Positions 20,532 to 30,916 of a DNA stretch of 64,000 bases are shown here, piece by piece. The stretch comes from Bradyrhizobium sp. CCGB12. Lineage in GTDB: Bacteria > Pseudomonadota > Alphaproteobacteria > Rhizobiales > Xanthobacteraceae. The notes beneath the pieces are model-generated. The model was not told where the DNA came from. It did no database searches and saw only the letters and a program-made list of their open reading frames with translations. The stretch spans positions 2,418,001 through 2,482,000 of the forward strand of contig NZ_JANADO010000001.1 in NCBI RefSeq assembly GCF_024199845.1. Direction: 5' to 3'. The position numbers and the translations under genes are program-made. Position 1 is the stretch's first letter. Each line of letters opens with the position of its first letter.

Positions 20532-20678
20532 CGTAGGTCCCCGATGTGTGGTGAAACGGGCCGGAGCCGGAGGCCCCTAGGGAGATCATTGGGGGCAGGC
20601 CGGATGTTCCAGAATGTACGGGGGTGATGGGTATATTATTGCTGTGTGCGCTGCAAGATCATGGCAGCCATGGCCTAC

Positions 20679-22106
20679 TTACGTCGTAGATTGATCCTTG
20701 AGCCGGCCCAAGGCTTCCTGGCGTCCCAGGACGTCCAAAACCTCAAATATGCCAGGCGACGTCGTCCGTCCGGTCAGCGCGGCCCGCAAAGGCTGGGCGA
20801 CCGCGCCGAGCTTGAGACTATTTTCCTCGGCGAAGGTGCGCAGCGCGGCTTCCGTGCTGGCGCCGCTCCACGTCTCGACTTTCTCCAGCGCGGAATGAAG
20901 CTGGCCGATCAGCTTGCGGTTCTCGGGTGTCAGCAGCGCCTGCGCCTTGGCATCGAGCTGCAGAGGCCGGTCGGCGAAGATGAAATAGGCGCCGTCGATC
21001 AGCTCGATCAGCGTCTTGGCGCGCTCCTTCAGGGCCGGCATGGCCTTCAGGAGTTGCGCCCGCGTGGTGTCGTTTAACTTGGCCTTAATCTCGTCGCGGC
21101 TGGGAACGACGTGGTCGAGCACATCCTCAAACATCTTCACGAGTGATTGATCGTCGGCGTGACGGATGTAGTGGCCGTTGAGGTTTTCCAGCTTGGCGAA
21201 ATCGAACCGCGCTGCGGCCCGGCCGACGCTGGCAAGGTCGAACGCAGCGATCATCTCCTCGGTCGAGAAGATCTCCTGGTCGCCATGGCTCCAGCCGAGC
21301 CGGACGAGATAGTTGCGCAGCGCCGCCGGGAGGTAACCCATGGCGCGATAGGCATCGACGCCGAGCGCGCCGTGGCGCTTCGACAGCTTCGAGCCATCCG
21401 GACCGTGGATGAGAGGGATGTGGGACATGCTCGGCAGCGCCCAGCCCATCGCATCGTAGATCTGCTTCTGGCGGGCGGCGTTGATCAGATGGTCGTCGCC
21501 GCGAATGACGTGGGTGACGCCCATGTCGTGGTCGTCGACTACCACCGCGAGCATGTAGGTCGGGTTGCCATCGCCGCGCAACAGCACGAGGTCGTCGAGG
21601 TTCTCGTTCTGCCAGACCACGCGGCCCTGGACCTGGTCCTCGATCACGGTCTCGCCGGTCTGCGGCGCACGGAGCCGGATCGTCGGCTTGACGTCGCTTG
21701 GCGCCGTTGCGGGATCGCGGTCGCGCCACATGCCGTCATAAAGGCGGGTGCGGCCCTCGGCGCGCGCCTTCTCGCGCATCGCGGCGAGCTCATCGGCGGT
21801 GGCATAGCAGCGATAGGCCTTGCCGTCGGCGAGCAACTGCTCGGCGACCTCGCGGTGGCGGGCGGCGCGGGCGAACTGGTAGATGACCTCGCCGTCCCAG
21901 CCGAGCTCCAGCCACTTCAATCCATCGAGGATGGCGCCGATCGCGGCCTCCGTGGAGCGCTCCCGGTCGGTGTCCTCGATCCGCAGCAGCATCTTGCCGC
22001 CGTGCTTCTTCGCATAGAGCCAGTTGAAAAGCGCCGTGCGGGCGCCCCCGATATGGAGGAAGCCGGTCGGCGAGGGGGCAAAGCGGGTGATGATGGGATC
22101 GGTCAT
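20679..22106 (-). CDS. gltX: Glutamyl-tRNA synthetase
   Basis: This class I synthetase (475 aa) charges tRNA(Glu). The HIGH-type motif reads [17 protein letters not shown] at residues 12-28 and the KMSKS-type motif reads SKLSKRHGA. The C-terminal anticodon-binding helical domain is full length. A separate GlnRS gene lies 2 kb away (24,288-25,964), so GltX need not mischarge tRNA(Gln) here. Its position next to gltA and within reach of the lpx cluster is the usual alphaproteobacterial order. Confidence 0.96.
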   Translation of the reverse strand: MTDPIITRFAPSPTGFLHIGGARTALFNWLYAKKHGGKMLLRIEDTDRERSTEAAIGAILDGLKWLELGWDGEVIYQFARAARHREVAEQLLADGKAYRCYATADELAAMREKARAEGRTRLYDGMWRDRDPATAPSDVKPTIRLRAPQTGETVIEDQVQGRVVWQNENLDDLVLLRGDGNPTYMLAVVVDDHDMGVTHVIRGDDHLINAARQKQIYDAMGWALPSMSHIPLIHGPDGSKLSKRHGALGVDAYRAMGYLPAALRNYLVRLGWSHGDQEIFSTEEMIAAFDLASVGRAAARFDFAKLENLNGHYIRHADDQSLVKMFEDVLDHVVPSRDEIKAKLNDTTRAQLLKAMPALKERAKTLIELIDGAYFIFADRPLQLDAKAQALLTPENRKLIGQLHSALEKVETWSGASTEAALRTFAEENSLKLGAVAQPLRAALTGRTTSPGIFEVLDVLGRQEALGRLKDQSTT

Positions 22107-22218
22107 TCGTGGCAGGGCCTATGCATTGGAGGCGGTGGTGTATAGCAGGAACAGCCAGTGGCGAAAGCTTGAATTAGTCAGACGTTCGCCGCTCTTTCCT
22201 GTTCCGCCTCGCGCATCG

Positions 22219-24114
22219 TCAGTCCCGGACCGCATCGGGTGAGGCAACGAATTGCTTGGTCTCCTCGACGCCGAAGTGCCTGACTTCAAATCCGCGTACG
22301 AGGACCAGATCGCTGTAATGTGCGCCTGGGCTGAAGCGGACACGACCGTCAGGGAAGAGCATGTAGAAGCCGTCTTCCGCTCGGTTCGGAGTTGCCGTCC
22401 ATACTGGCTTGCCCGTCGGCAGGTCATACTTGACGAAGCTGACGCGATCTAAGTCGTCTTCCCTGACGATAAGAGATCTACCGTTCGAGACAAAGTTTCC
22501 GGTCTTTCCGGGCAGGACGATATGACCGTCCGCGATGTCGATGACGTCGTGTGTGAGATTGTCCCCTTTATCCCGTGTGTGAACGATCATGTAGCGTCCG
22601 TCTGGCGACACGTCGGCTCGCGCTACGTCGCGAGCGCGGGCATCGCGAGGCCGGCGCTCGACCACTCCAAGATCGGCGACCACCCGATCGCAGAAGATGA
22701 TCCCGCATTGCGCGTGGAAATATGGCGTGAGCGGCACGATCAGGCTGTGCTCCACCGTCCGTACGGCTCGCCATCTACCGTCCGCGAAAATGTCACCATC
22801 CCTTTCGTCGACCAGTAACACGTCACCCTTGTCCGTGATCTGCAACACAACGGCCGGATGGTCGTGGCTTACTCGATATTTCTTAGTAACCTTGCCGTCC
22901 TTTACGGACCAAACGACAATGGTCTCTGCCAGATGCAATGCGATCCAACGGCCGTTTGGCGATACGCCAACCTGCAGCCCATCCGATTGAAGGCTTCGTG
23001 GGATATTGAAAGTCTTCCGCCTTTCGTAGCGCTGCACCGTTATTCGAGTTGATTGAGCGTCAAAGCCTTTCGGATTGTGCAATACAACGATTGTGCTGCC
23101 GTCGGACGAAACAACACCGTCACCGTCGGGATGAATGGAGGCGATAGCTCTGCCATTGCGCAGATCCCATGCGGCCCATTCCGGGGTACCCGGCATTCCC
23201 TGACCCCTTGTGATCAGTTGGGCGCCTGGCGATATGTCGAATTGCTGTTGAAAGCCAAAATCGAACTTGGCGGGAAATCGGCATTTCTTCACTAGCGTCC
23301 GGCTGACATAGGCCGATCCCGGCGCGAATGTTGGACCGGAGCCGTCGATACTGAAGGCAGCAAAATCGAGGTGATTCGAAAAACTCTCGCCTTGCGTGTT
23401 GCCGAAGATCAGATGCTTGCCGTCGTAGTCAAAACTGAAGGGCCGATAGCCGCAAATATCTTCGTCCAGCCGAAAGAAGAGCTCGGTTTGCTCTTTCTTC
23501 AGGTTCCAAATCTGGAAGGCATTCCAACGGGGGTCACCGATATATCCGATCAGCGCGTATTCCTGCGTCGGGTTGAACGCAATGTCGACATACTGTTTCA
23601 GGTCCCCAAAATGCGATTGCAGATGATAGCGCGCGATAAGGTCGGGTTGAAGCGAAAGCCGAAGCCCCACGATCTCGTGGAAGTCAGCGGGCGGTGCGGG
23701 TGTGACCGCCTGGCCTGTTTCTGCGTCCCAACTGGCGATCTGGCCATCAACGTCTCGGGCGGAGACCGTCTTGCTGTCAGGCGAAATGGACAGCGCGGCG
23801 ACGCGCAGGCCGGGCTTGCTGAGATATCTCAGGGTGATGCCGTTATTGACGTCAATCAGTCGTATGGCGGCCGCGTTGGGAGAGGTTGCGAGGAACCAAG
23901 CTGAGTTGGGCGCAAGGAGAAACGTCGAATTGCCGCCAGCGTCGGTCTGGGGCGTCGCCACGAAACCGGCCAGCCCACCTCTGCCTGGGCTATCGAGGAC
24001 TGCGCGCTCGGCCGGCGCCTTGGCTTCCCCCGCGAGGGCAGGTTCGGGGGAGCCACATGCCATCACGACGAACCCCAGTACGAGGAGGGAGGCGGAGCGA
24101 GCTGCGATCGTCAT
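22219..24114 (-). CDS. Putative beta-propeller lipoprotein
   Basis: The product (631 aa) begins with a lipoprotein signal: positive N-terminus, hydrophobic core LLVLGFVVMAC with lipobox Cys at about residue 20. It would be anchored in a membrane facing the periplasm. The rest has repeated strand patterns of about 40-50 residues with WD40-like phrases (SPDSKTVSARD, WDAETGQAV, SPNGRWIALHL, VVWSVKDGKV, SPDGRYMIVHTRD), suggesting one or two beta-propellers and a binding or scaffold role. Base composition is visibly less GC-rich than neighbouring genes. No catalytic motif is seen and the function is unknown. Confidence 0.75.
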   Translation of the reverse strand: MTIAARSASLLVLGFVVMACGSPEPALAGEAKAPAERAVLDSPGRGGLAGFVATPQTDAGGNSTFLLAPNSAWFLATSPNAAAIRLIDVNNGITLRYLSKPGLRVAALSISPDSKTVSARDVDGQIASWDAETGQAVTPAPPADFHEIVGLRLSLQPDLIARYHLQSHFGDLKQYVDIAFNPTQEYALIGYIGDPRWNAFQIWNLKKEQTELFFRLDEDICGYRPFSFDYDGKHLIFGNTQGESFSNHLDFAAFSIDGSGPTFAPGSAYVSRTLVKKCRFPAKFDFGFQQQFDISPGAQLITRGQGMPGTPEWAAWDLRNGRAIASIHPDGDGVVSSDGSTIVVLHNPKGFDAQSTRITVQRYERRKTFNIPRSLQSDGLQVGVSPNGRWIALHLAETIVVWSVKDGKVTKKYRVSHDHPAVVLQITDKGDVLLVDERDGDIFADGRWRAVRTVEHSLIVPLTPYFHAQCGIIFCDRVVADLGVVERRPRDARARDVARADVSPDGRYMIVHTRDKGDNLTHDVIDIADGHIVLPGKTGNFVSNGRSLIVREDDLDRVSFVKYDLPTGKPVWTATPNRAEDGFYMLFPDGRVRFSPGAHYSDLVLVRGFEVRHFGVEETKQFVASPDAVRD

Positions 24115-24184
24115 GAAGGAAATCCTCGGAGCATCCTGCGCCTAGTATGCCATCCATGGAGTGCGAAATTCGAGAAAAACTACC

Positions 24185-24190
24185 TATAAT
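24185..24190 (+). promoter_or_regulatory. Possible -10 box before glnS
   Basis: A perfect TATAAT occurs about 100 bp upstream of glnS in an otherwise gene-free, locally AT-rich stretch. No good -35 hexamer is found 16-18 bp before it, so the call is weak. Confidence 0.3.
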
Positions 24191-24287
24191 AGTTGCTGAA
24201 GAGCTTATGGCGGGGTGCGAAACCGGGCTTGGCTCAGCCTCCCGAATTTGGCAGAAGGACCGCTGATTTCCCGACAGGATTTTCGTA

Positions 24288-25964
<1,677 letters not shown>

Positions 25965-25973
25965 GGGATGGCA

Positions 25974-26360
25974 ATGAGCAACGAAGCCGATAACATTGTT
26001 TCGGCCATCATCGCGAAATGGTGCGCCGGCTTCGCAAAGCTCGATGCCGTGGCGCTGTCGTCCCTCTATTCGAAGAACGCGTTCTTCTTCGGCTCGAACC
26101 CGAAACTCTATCGCGGCAGGGATGGCGTTGCCGACTATTTCAATGGCCTGCCCCGCTGGCGCAAGCCGAATGCGGTGTTCTCGGAGGTGCAGGCGGCGCA
26201 AGCAGGTCCTGACCTGATCAACATGGGCGCGACGATCTCATTCGACCTCGCCGGCGAACGCCCAGATCTCGTCGTCAAGATGAGCTGGGTCATCATCCGC
26301 GAGGACGGCGATTGGAAGATCGTCAACCACCATGCCTCGTCGAAGGAACCGCTGATCTGA
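25974..26360 (+). CDS. NTF2-like/SnoaL-like protein
   Basis: The product (128 aa) has the cone-shaped NTF2-like pattern: an N-terminal helix with WCAGFAKLDAVALSSLYS, a middle RGRDGVADYFNGL, and C-terminal strands with VKMSWVIIREDGDWKIVNHHAS. This matches the SgcJ/EcaC-type group of small uncharacterised proteins. Of two in-frame ATGs, 25974 has GAGGG at a workable distance, while 25968 would have none. It follows glnS closely and is probably cotranscribed. No ligand is known. Confidence 0.8.
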   Translation: MSNEADNIVSAIIAKWCAGFAKLDAVALSSLYSKNAFFFGSNPKLYRGRDGVADYFNGLPRWRKPNAVFSEVQAAQAGPDLINMGATISFDLAGERPDLVVKMSWVIIREDGDWKIVNHHASSKEPLI

Positions 26361-26448
26361 CGAGCGGGCGGCACACGGCATCGTCATTTCGCGTTGGAAA
26401 CGAACGCGCGCCTCTGACGTTGGGGTGGATCCAAACGAGGATCCCACC

Positions 26449-26682
26449 ATGCAGAACATCGCAGAGCATATGGAAGTCATCGGCGCCGACGGCGTTCATG
26501 TCGGCACCGTCGATCGCGTCGAGGGCAACCGCATCAAGCTGACCAAGAAGGACAGCGGCGAGGGCAGCCACAAGGGCCATCATCACTTCATCGACAAGGG
26601 GCTCGTTGCCGACGTCGAGGGCAACAAGGTCCGTCTGTCGGCCAAGGCCTCGGTGGCCGTGACCATGGAAGAGGAAAAGTAG
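26449..26682 (+). CDS. DUF2171 family protein
   Basis: This small cytoplasmic protein (77 aa) has the PRC-barrel-like phrase HMEVIGADGVHVGTVDRVEG near the N-terminus and ends in KASVAVTMEEEK, matching DUF2171. A His-rich patch (KGHHHF) occurs in the middle. The ATG at 26449 has GAGG in a suitable place; an upstream GTG at 26425 adds eight non-conserved residues. Function is unknown; such proteins are often stress-related in rhizobia, but that is only general knowledge of the group. Confidence 0.75.
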   Translation: MQNIAEHMEVIGADGVHVGTVDRVEGNRIKLTKKDSGEGSHKGHHHFIDKGLVADVEGNKVRLSAKASVAVTMEEEK

Positions 26683-26778
26683 GGCGCTTCGCCGCCTGTT
26701 CCTGATCCGTACCGCTATTCGCACAGCCGCACGTTCCGGTAGCCTCCGCACCCGTCGCGTATCGCAAGGTGCAGGGGA

Positions 26779-29058
26779 ATGGCGGAGCCGGGCCGGCCAG
26801 TGCGCTCCCAAGGAGTTGCCGGGACATGGCCGGTCGGCCGCGCCACATCGGCTAGCGGCTTTGTGCCGGCGGGCTTTGGCCTCTGGCCCGCAATCATCGA
26901 GACATTGCGCGAATGGGTGCGCGCCGAGGCCGGCGCCGGACGGCTGTTGCCGTGGGTGCCGGTCGCCTTCGGCGGCGGCATCGCGCTCTATTTCGCCGCC
27001 GATCACGAGCCGGTGCTGTCTGTCGTCGTCACGACCGCGGCCGCGCTCATGCTTGGCGCCGTGCTGCTGCGGCGCAGCCGCCTGTTCGCCGTCGCGATCA
27101 TGATCGCGGCGGTGGCGACCGGTTTTGCCATGGCAACCTGGAAGACGGCGCGCATCGCCCATCCCGTGCTGGCCAAGCCGCTCTATTCGGTATCGCTATC
27201 GGGCTTCGTGGAAGCGCGCGACGTCCGCGAGCGTACCGACCGTTTCGTGCTGCGCGTCACCGCGATGGAGGCGCAGCGCAGCGACGTCAAGCTGGAGCGC
27301 GTGCGTCTTTCGGTGCGCAAGGGGACGGCACCCGAGGTCGGCAGCTTCGTGCAGCTGAAGGCGCGGCTGATGCCGCCGATCTCGCCGGTGCGCCCCGGCA
27401 GCTACGATTTCTCCCGGGACATGTTCTTTCAAGGCATCGGCGCCTCCGGCTTCGTGATGGGCGCGATCACGGCTTCGGTGGCGCCCGATGCCGGTGGCTT
27501 GCGGCTGCGCTACGCGGCCTTCATGCAGGGTCTGCGCGATGCGATCGACGCGCGTATCCGTGCGACGCTCGAGGGCGACAACCGTGCAATCGCGACGGCG
27601 CTGCTCACCGGGCGGCGCGATGCCATCACGACGCCCGTCAACGATGCCATGTTCATCTCGGGGCTCGGTCATGTGCTGTCGATTTCCGGCTATCACATGG
27701 CGGTCGTCGCCGGTGTCGTGTTCTTCGCGGTGCGTGCGCTGCTGGCACTGATCCCAGGGCTGGCGGCCGGCTTTGCCATCAAGAAATGGTCGGCGGCCGC
27801 GGCGCTGGTCGCGGCTGCGTTCTACCTGCTGCTGTCAGGCGCGGAGGTCGCGACGCAACGCTCCTTCTTCATGACCGCGGTGGTGCTGATCGCGGTCATG
27901 GTCGATCGCCGCGCCATCACCTTCCGCACGCTGGCGGTGGCCGCCCTGATCGTGCTCGCGGTCGCGCCCGAAGCGCTGGTGCATCCGAGCTTCCAGATGT
28001 CGTTTGCGGCAACGCTCGGCCTGGTGGCGCTGGTGCAGATCGGTATGCCGAACCTGTTTGCCTCGCCCGATCATTCGACGACCGCGCGCATCGCCTTGTG
28101 GGGTGGCCGCGAGATCGCGATGCTGTTCCTGGCTTCGCTGATCGCGGGGCTTGCGACCACGCCCTATGCCGCTTTCCACTTCCACCGTGTCACGCCGTTC
28201 GGCGTGCTGGCCAATCTCGGCGCGATGCCGGTGGTTTCGGCGCTGGTGATGCCGGCGGGACTGCTCGGACTGCTGGCGGCGCCCTTTGGCCTCGATGGCG
28301 TGTTCTGGTGGTTGATGGGGATCGGCATCGACTGGATGGTCGCGGTCGCACGCTGGGTGGCCTCGCTGCCCGGCGCGGTCGGCCGCATCCCGGCCTTCGG
28401 TATCGCGCCGCTGATGGCGGCAAGCCTCGGGATCATCGTGATGGGCTTGTTGCGCACGCCTCTGCGCTGGTCCGGTGCGCTGCTGCTGCTGGCTTCCATC
28501 GCCTGGGGGATGTCGGTGCGGCAACCCGATATCCTGATTGCCGGGGACGGCGCGAGCGTCGCCGTGCGTAGCAGGGATGGGCACCTTCATGTGATCCGCG
28601 CGAGCAAGGACGGCTTTCTGCTCAAGGAATGGTTGGCCGCCGATGCCGATCCGCGCGATGCCGCGAGTAGCTCGCTCGCCGACAGCGTGTCGTGCGACGA
28701 GGCCGGCTGTGTGGCGCCGCTCGCCGACGGGAGGTTGGTCGCGCTGTCCCTGCGCATCGATGCGCTGGCTGATGATTGCAGCCGCGCCGCGCTGGTGGTC
28801 ACGGCGCGGCCCGCGCCGCCCGATTGCGCGGCGATGGTGATCGATCGGCAGCGTCTCACGAGCCAAGGCGCGCTGGCGTTGACGCAGCGCGGTGACGGTT
28901 TTGCGGTTCAGGCGGTGAGGGTGAGAGGCACGAGCCGGCCCTGGCTGCCGGCCGGCGCCGGCGAAGGTGATTTCGGTGGCAGCATTGCGCCGAAGACGGC
29001 CGCACCCCGCAACCGGGACGCAACGCCGGCGGAGGCCGACCTGCAGGCCGACGATTGA
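26779..29058 (+). CDS. comEC: ComEC/Rec2 family competence protein
   Basis: This inner-membrane protein (759 aa) would form the channel for single-stranded DNA uptake. An N-terminal membrane and OB-like region (about residues 1-230) is followed by the competence domain with the motifs SGLGHVLSISGYHMAV and GAEVATQRSFFMTAVV and many membrane segments. The C-terminal about 200 residues form a soluble domain without a visible HxHxDH metal site, so the metallo-beta-lactamase-type part looks catalytically degenerate, as in other alphaproteobacterial ComEC proteins. Several possible ATGs exist at the N-terminus. Confidence 0.87.
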   Translation: MAEPGRPVRSQGVAGTWPVGRATSASGFVPAGFGLWPAIIETLREWVRAEAGAGRLLPWVPVAFGGGIALYFAADHEPVLSVVVTTAAALMLGAVLLRRSRLFAVAIMIAAVATGFAMATWKTARIAHPVLAKPLYSVSLSGFVEARDVRERTDRFVLRVTAMEAQRSDVKLERVRLSVRKGTAPEVGSFVQLKARLMPPISPVRPGSYDFSRDMFFQGIGASGFVMGAITASVAPDAGGLRLRYAAFMQGLRDAIDARIRATLEGDNRAIATALLTGRRDAITTPVNDAMFISGLGHVLSISGYHMAVVAGVVFFAVRALLALIPGLAAGFAIKKWSAAAALVAAAFYLLLSGAEVATQRSFFMTAVVLIAVMVDRRAITFRTLAVAALIVLAVAPEALVHPSFQMSFAATLGLVALVQIGMPNLFASPDHSTTARIALWGGREIAMLFLASLIAGLATTPYAAFHFHRVTPFGVLANLGAMPVVSALVMPAGLLGLLAAPFGLDGVFWWLMGIGIDWMVAVARWVASLPGAVGRIPAFGIAPLMAASLGIIVMGLLRTPLRWSGALLLLASIAWGMSVRQPDILIAGDGASVAVRSRDGHLHVIRASKDGFLLKEWLAADADPRDAASSSLADSVSCDEAGCVAPLADGRLVALSLRIDALADDCSRAALVVTARPAPPDCAAMVIDRQRLTSQGALALTQRGDGFAVQAVRVRGTSRPWLPAGAGEGDFGGSIAPKTAAPRNRDATPAEADLQADD

Positions 29059-29201
29059 TGACAAATGCGAGGAGTTGGTCTGCGAGGAGTTGGTCCGGGT
29101 CCAGACCGCAATTTCGCAACACACGAACCATACCATCTCGCCGGCTACGGCCGGCGATGGCATTTCATCCAAGCCCGACCTGAGCGGCCGGCGACCGCGT
29201 A

Positions 29202-29639
29202 TCAGTCGATCGGCAGGCGACGTGTCGTGCTCGGCCGACTGTCGGCGATGATCTGCGGCTTGTGTTCGCGCTCGCTGACCGGCTGGGTCACCGGCAATTG
29301 CAGCACGGTTGCGCGCTGGCCTTCGACGAGCTGCGTCACCAGCACGTACTTGCCGTCGGGAAATTCGATCGCGTCATGATGGCGATCGGGAATGTGCGGA
29401 TCGATCTTGCCGAACTTTCCGACGCGCGAGTTGATGGTGCGCGTCCAGATCCAGCGATTGTCGTAACGGACGTTGTCGGCGAAGGCGAGCTCCGTTCCTG
29501 GCAGCAAACAGACGGCCACGGTCGGATCGGCCGCGGAAGCAAATCCGCGCGTCGAGGTGCCGCGGAACGTTGTCGACACGATCGTCTCGCCGACTTCAGC
29601 GGGGCGCGATGCAACGGCATGCAGGCTGTAGTCACACAT
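29202..29639 (-). CDS. Conserved hypothetical protein (MCDYSLHAV type)
   Basis: The product (145 aa) starts MCDYSLHAVASRPAEVGE and is soluble with no signal peptide. I recognise this N-terminus as one shared by uncharacterised proteins of bradyrhizobia, but I know no function. The ATG at 29639 is preceded by GAGGAGC, which decides the start against a longer frame reaching 29690. A cysteine at residue 2 and the RYDNRWIWTRTINS segment are notable. It is convergent with comEC and separated from lexA by about 400 bp. Confidence 0.65.
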   Translation of the reverse strand: MCDYSLHAVASRPAEVGETIVSTTFRGTSTRGFASAADPTVAVCLLPGTELAFADNVRYDNRWIWTRTINSRVGKFGKIDPHIPDRHHDAIEFPDGKYVLVTQLVEGQRATVLQLPVTQPVSEREHKPQIIADSRPSTTRRLPID

Positions 29640-30038
29640 CGGGTGCTCCTCATTCGAAGATAGCGACCCGCGCCTCTTTCTGAGGCACAAGCCTCTATCA
29701 GAGTGGAAGCATACAACGCTCTGCTTGGTTGTGGGCGAATCTGCGGCTGGTGTCCGCGAGATGCGATCAAATTATTTTTTCGAATCTATTGGGAACAAAG
29801 CCCGCATCAATGCATTTGGCGAGTGCGAGCGACAGCGGCCCGCGGGCGCCGACACATCGTTTGTTTCCTCGATTCCTCGAGGCTGCGGAGCTTGTGAGTG
29901 CTTGGCGGCGACACGCTGCGGATGTTGCGCTGCCGAGGGGCCGGACGATCTAAGCTACACCACAAAGACCACCCCGCCGGACCGGACAACCCGTCCGGTC
30001 CAATCGGAATCGTTGGTATCGAATGACCGCTGGTCGTC
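29640..30038. other. Gene-free stretch between hypothetical gene and lexA
   Basis: No convincing coding frame is seen in these 399 bases. The part from about 29770 to 29830 is AT-richer than its surroundings. A short segment at 29945-29975 faintly resembles the 5' part of a tRNA on the minus strand but lacks the TPsiC arm. A 9-bp inverted repeat near the lexA end is listed separately. Confidence 0.6.
29979..30001 (-). terminator. Inverted repeat after lexA, possible terminator
   Basis: The arms GGACCGGAC and GTCCGGTCC pair perfectly around a five-base loop, 37 bp past the lexA stop. No U-run follows on the minus strand, so it may instead be a pause or RNA-end-stabilising hairpin. Confidence 0.45.
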
Positions 30039-30740
30039 TCAGTACTTGCGGTACAGCCCGATCAGCTTGCCCTGAATCTTCACCCGGTTAGGTGGCAGGA
30101 TGCGCACCTCGTAGGCGGCGTTGGCGGGCTCGAGCGCGATCGAGGCGCCGCGGCGGCGGAAGCGCTTGAGCGTCGCTTCCTCGTCGTCGATCAGAGCCAC
30201 CACGATGTCGCCGGTATCGGCGCTCTCGTTGCGCTGGATCAGCGCCATGTCGCCGTCGAGGATGCCGGCCTCGACCATCGAGTCGCCGCGCACTTCGAGC
30301 GCGTAATGTTCACCCGAGCCGAGCATGTCGGGCGGTACGCTGATGGTATGGCTGCGGGTCTGCAGCGCTTCGATCGGCGTACCGGCCGCGATGCGGCCCA
30401 TCACCGGCACCGCAACGGGGCGCTCACCCTCGTCCGCGGGCGGGCTGGAGGTCGCGCGCACCTTGCCAAGGTTGCCCTCGATGACGCTCGGCGTGAAGCC
30501 GCGGCGGTTGCCGGCGGCGGCCTGAAGCTCGGGCAGCTTGATCACCTCGATGGCGCGGGCGCGGTTGGGCAGGCGGCGGATGAAGCCGCGCTCCTCGAGC
30601 GCGGTGATCAGGCGATGGATGCCCGATTTCGAGCGCAGGTCGAGCGCATCCTTCATCTCGTCGAACGAGGGCGGCACGCCGCTTTCCTTAAGTCGCTCGC
30701 TGATGAACCGCAGGAGCTCGTACTGTTTGCGCGTTAACAT
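30039..30740 (-). CDS. lexA: SOS repressor LexA
   Basis: The product (233 aa) is the DNA-damage repressor. The N-terminal winged helix begins [13 protein letters not shown]. The self-cleavage site Ala-Gly is in [11 protein letters not shown], the catalytic Ser is in RGDSMVEAG and the Lys in EATLKRFRR. Start 30740 gives the family N-terminus; an in-frame codon at 30749 adds three residues. Two GTTC-N7-GTTC-type boxes at 75-115 bp upstream of the start indicate autorepression, using the alphaproteobacterial SOS motif. moeA lies upstream on the same strand. Confidence 0.95.
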   Translation of the reverse strand: MLTRKQYELLRFISERLKESGVPPSFDEMKDALDLRSKSGIHRLITALEERGFIRRLPNRARAIEVIKLPELQAAAGNRRGFTPSVIEGNLGKVRATSSPPADEGERPVAVPVMGRIAAGTPIEALQTRSHTISVPPDMLGSGEHYALEVRGDSMVEAGILDGDMALIQRNESADTGDIVVALIDDEEATLKRFRRRGASIALEPANAAYEVRILPPNRVKIQGKLIGLYRKY

Positions 30741-30814
30741 CTCGACCAAAATCCCCCGGTTGATGTCGTTCGATTCCGAGACGCTGAATTCAGCGATAAG
30801 CCGCTACATGCTCG

Positions 30815-30829
30815 AAACAAATCATGAAC
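30815..30829 (-). promoter_or_regulatory. SOS box (near-consensus), lexA promoter
   Basis: Read on the minus strand this is GTTC-N7-GTTT, one mismatch from the alphaproteobacterial LexA box GTTC-N7-GTTC. It lies about 75 bp before the lexA start and next to a perfect box. Confidence 0.6.
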
Positions 30830-30840
30830 GGACACTATAT

Positions 30841-30855
30841 GTTCGATACATGTTC
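30841..30855 (+). promoter_or_regulatory. SOS box (perfect), lexA promoter
   Basis: The sequence GTTCGATACATGTTC matches GTTC-N7-GTTC exactly. It lies about 101 bp upstream of lexA, in the gap after moeA, and is the expected target of LexA autorepression. Confidence 0.85.
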
Positions 30856-30916
30856 CGCAACTGCTTAATTTACCGTGAACGCGACAAAGTTCGCGGAGCG
30901 CGTGTGGTCGACGCGT

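Noticed and set aside
29915..29985. tRNA-like 5' segment (GTGGTGTAGCTTAGAT on the minus strand)
   Set aside because: No matching anticodon arm, TPsiC arm or acceptor pairing can be drawn, so it is not called as a tRNA or remnant.
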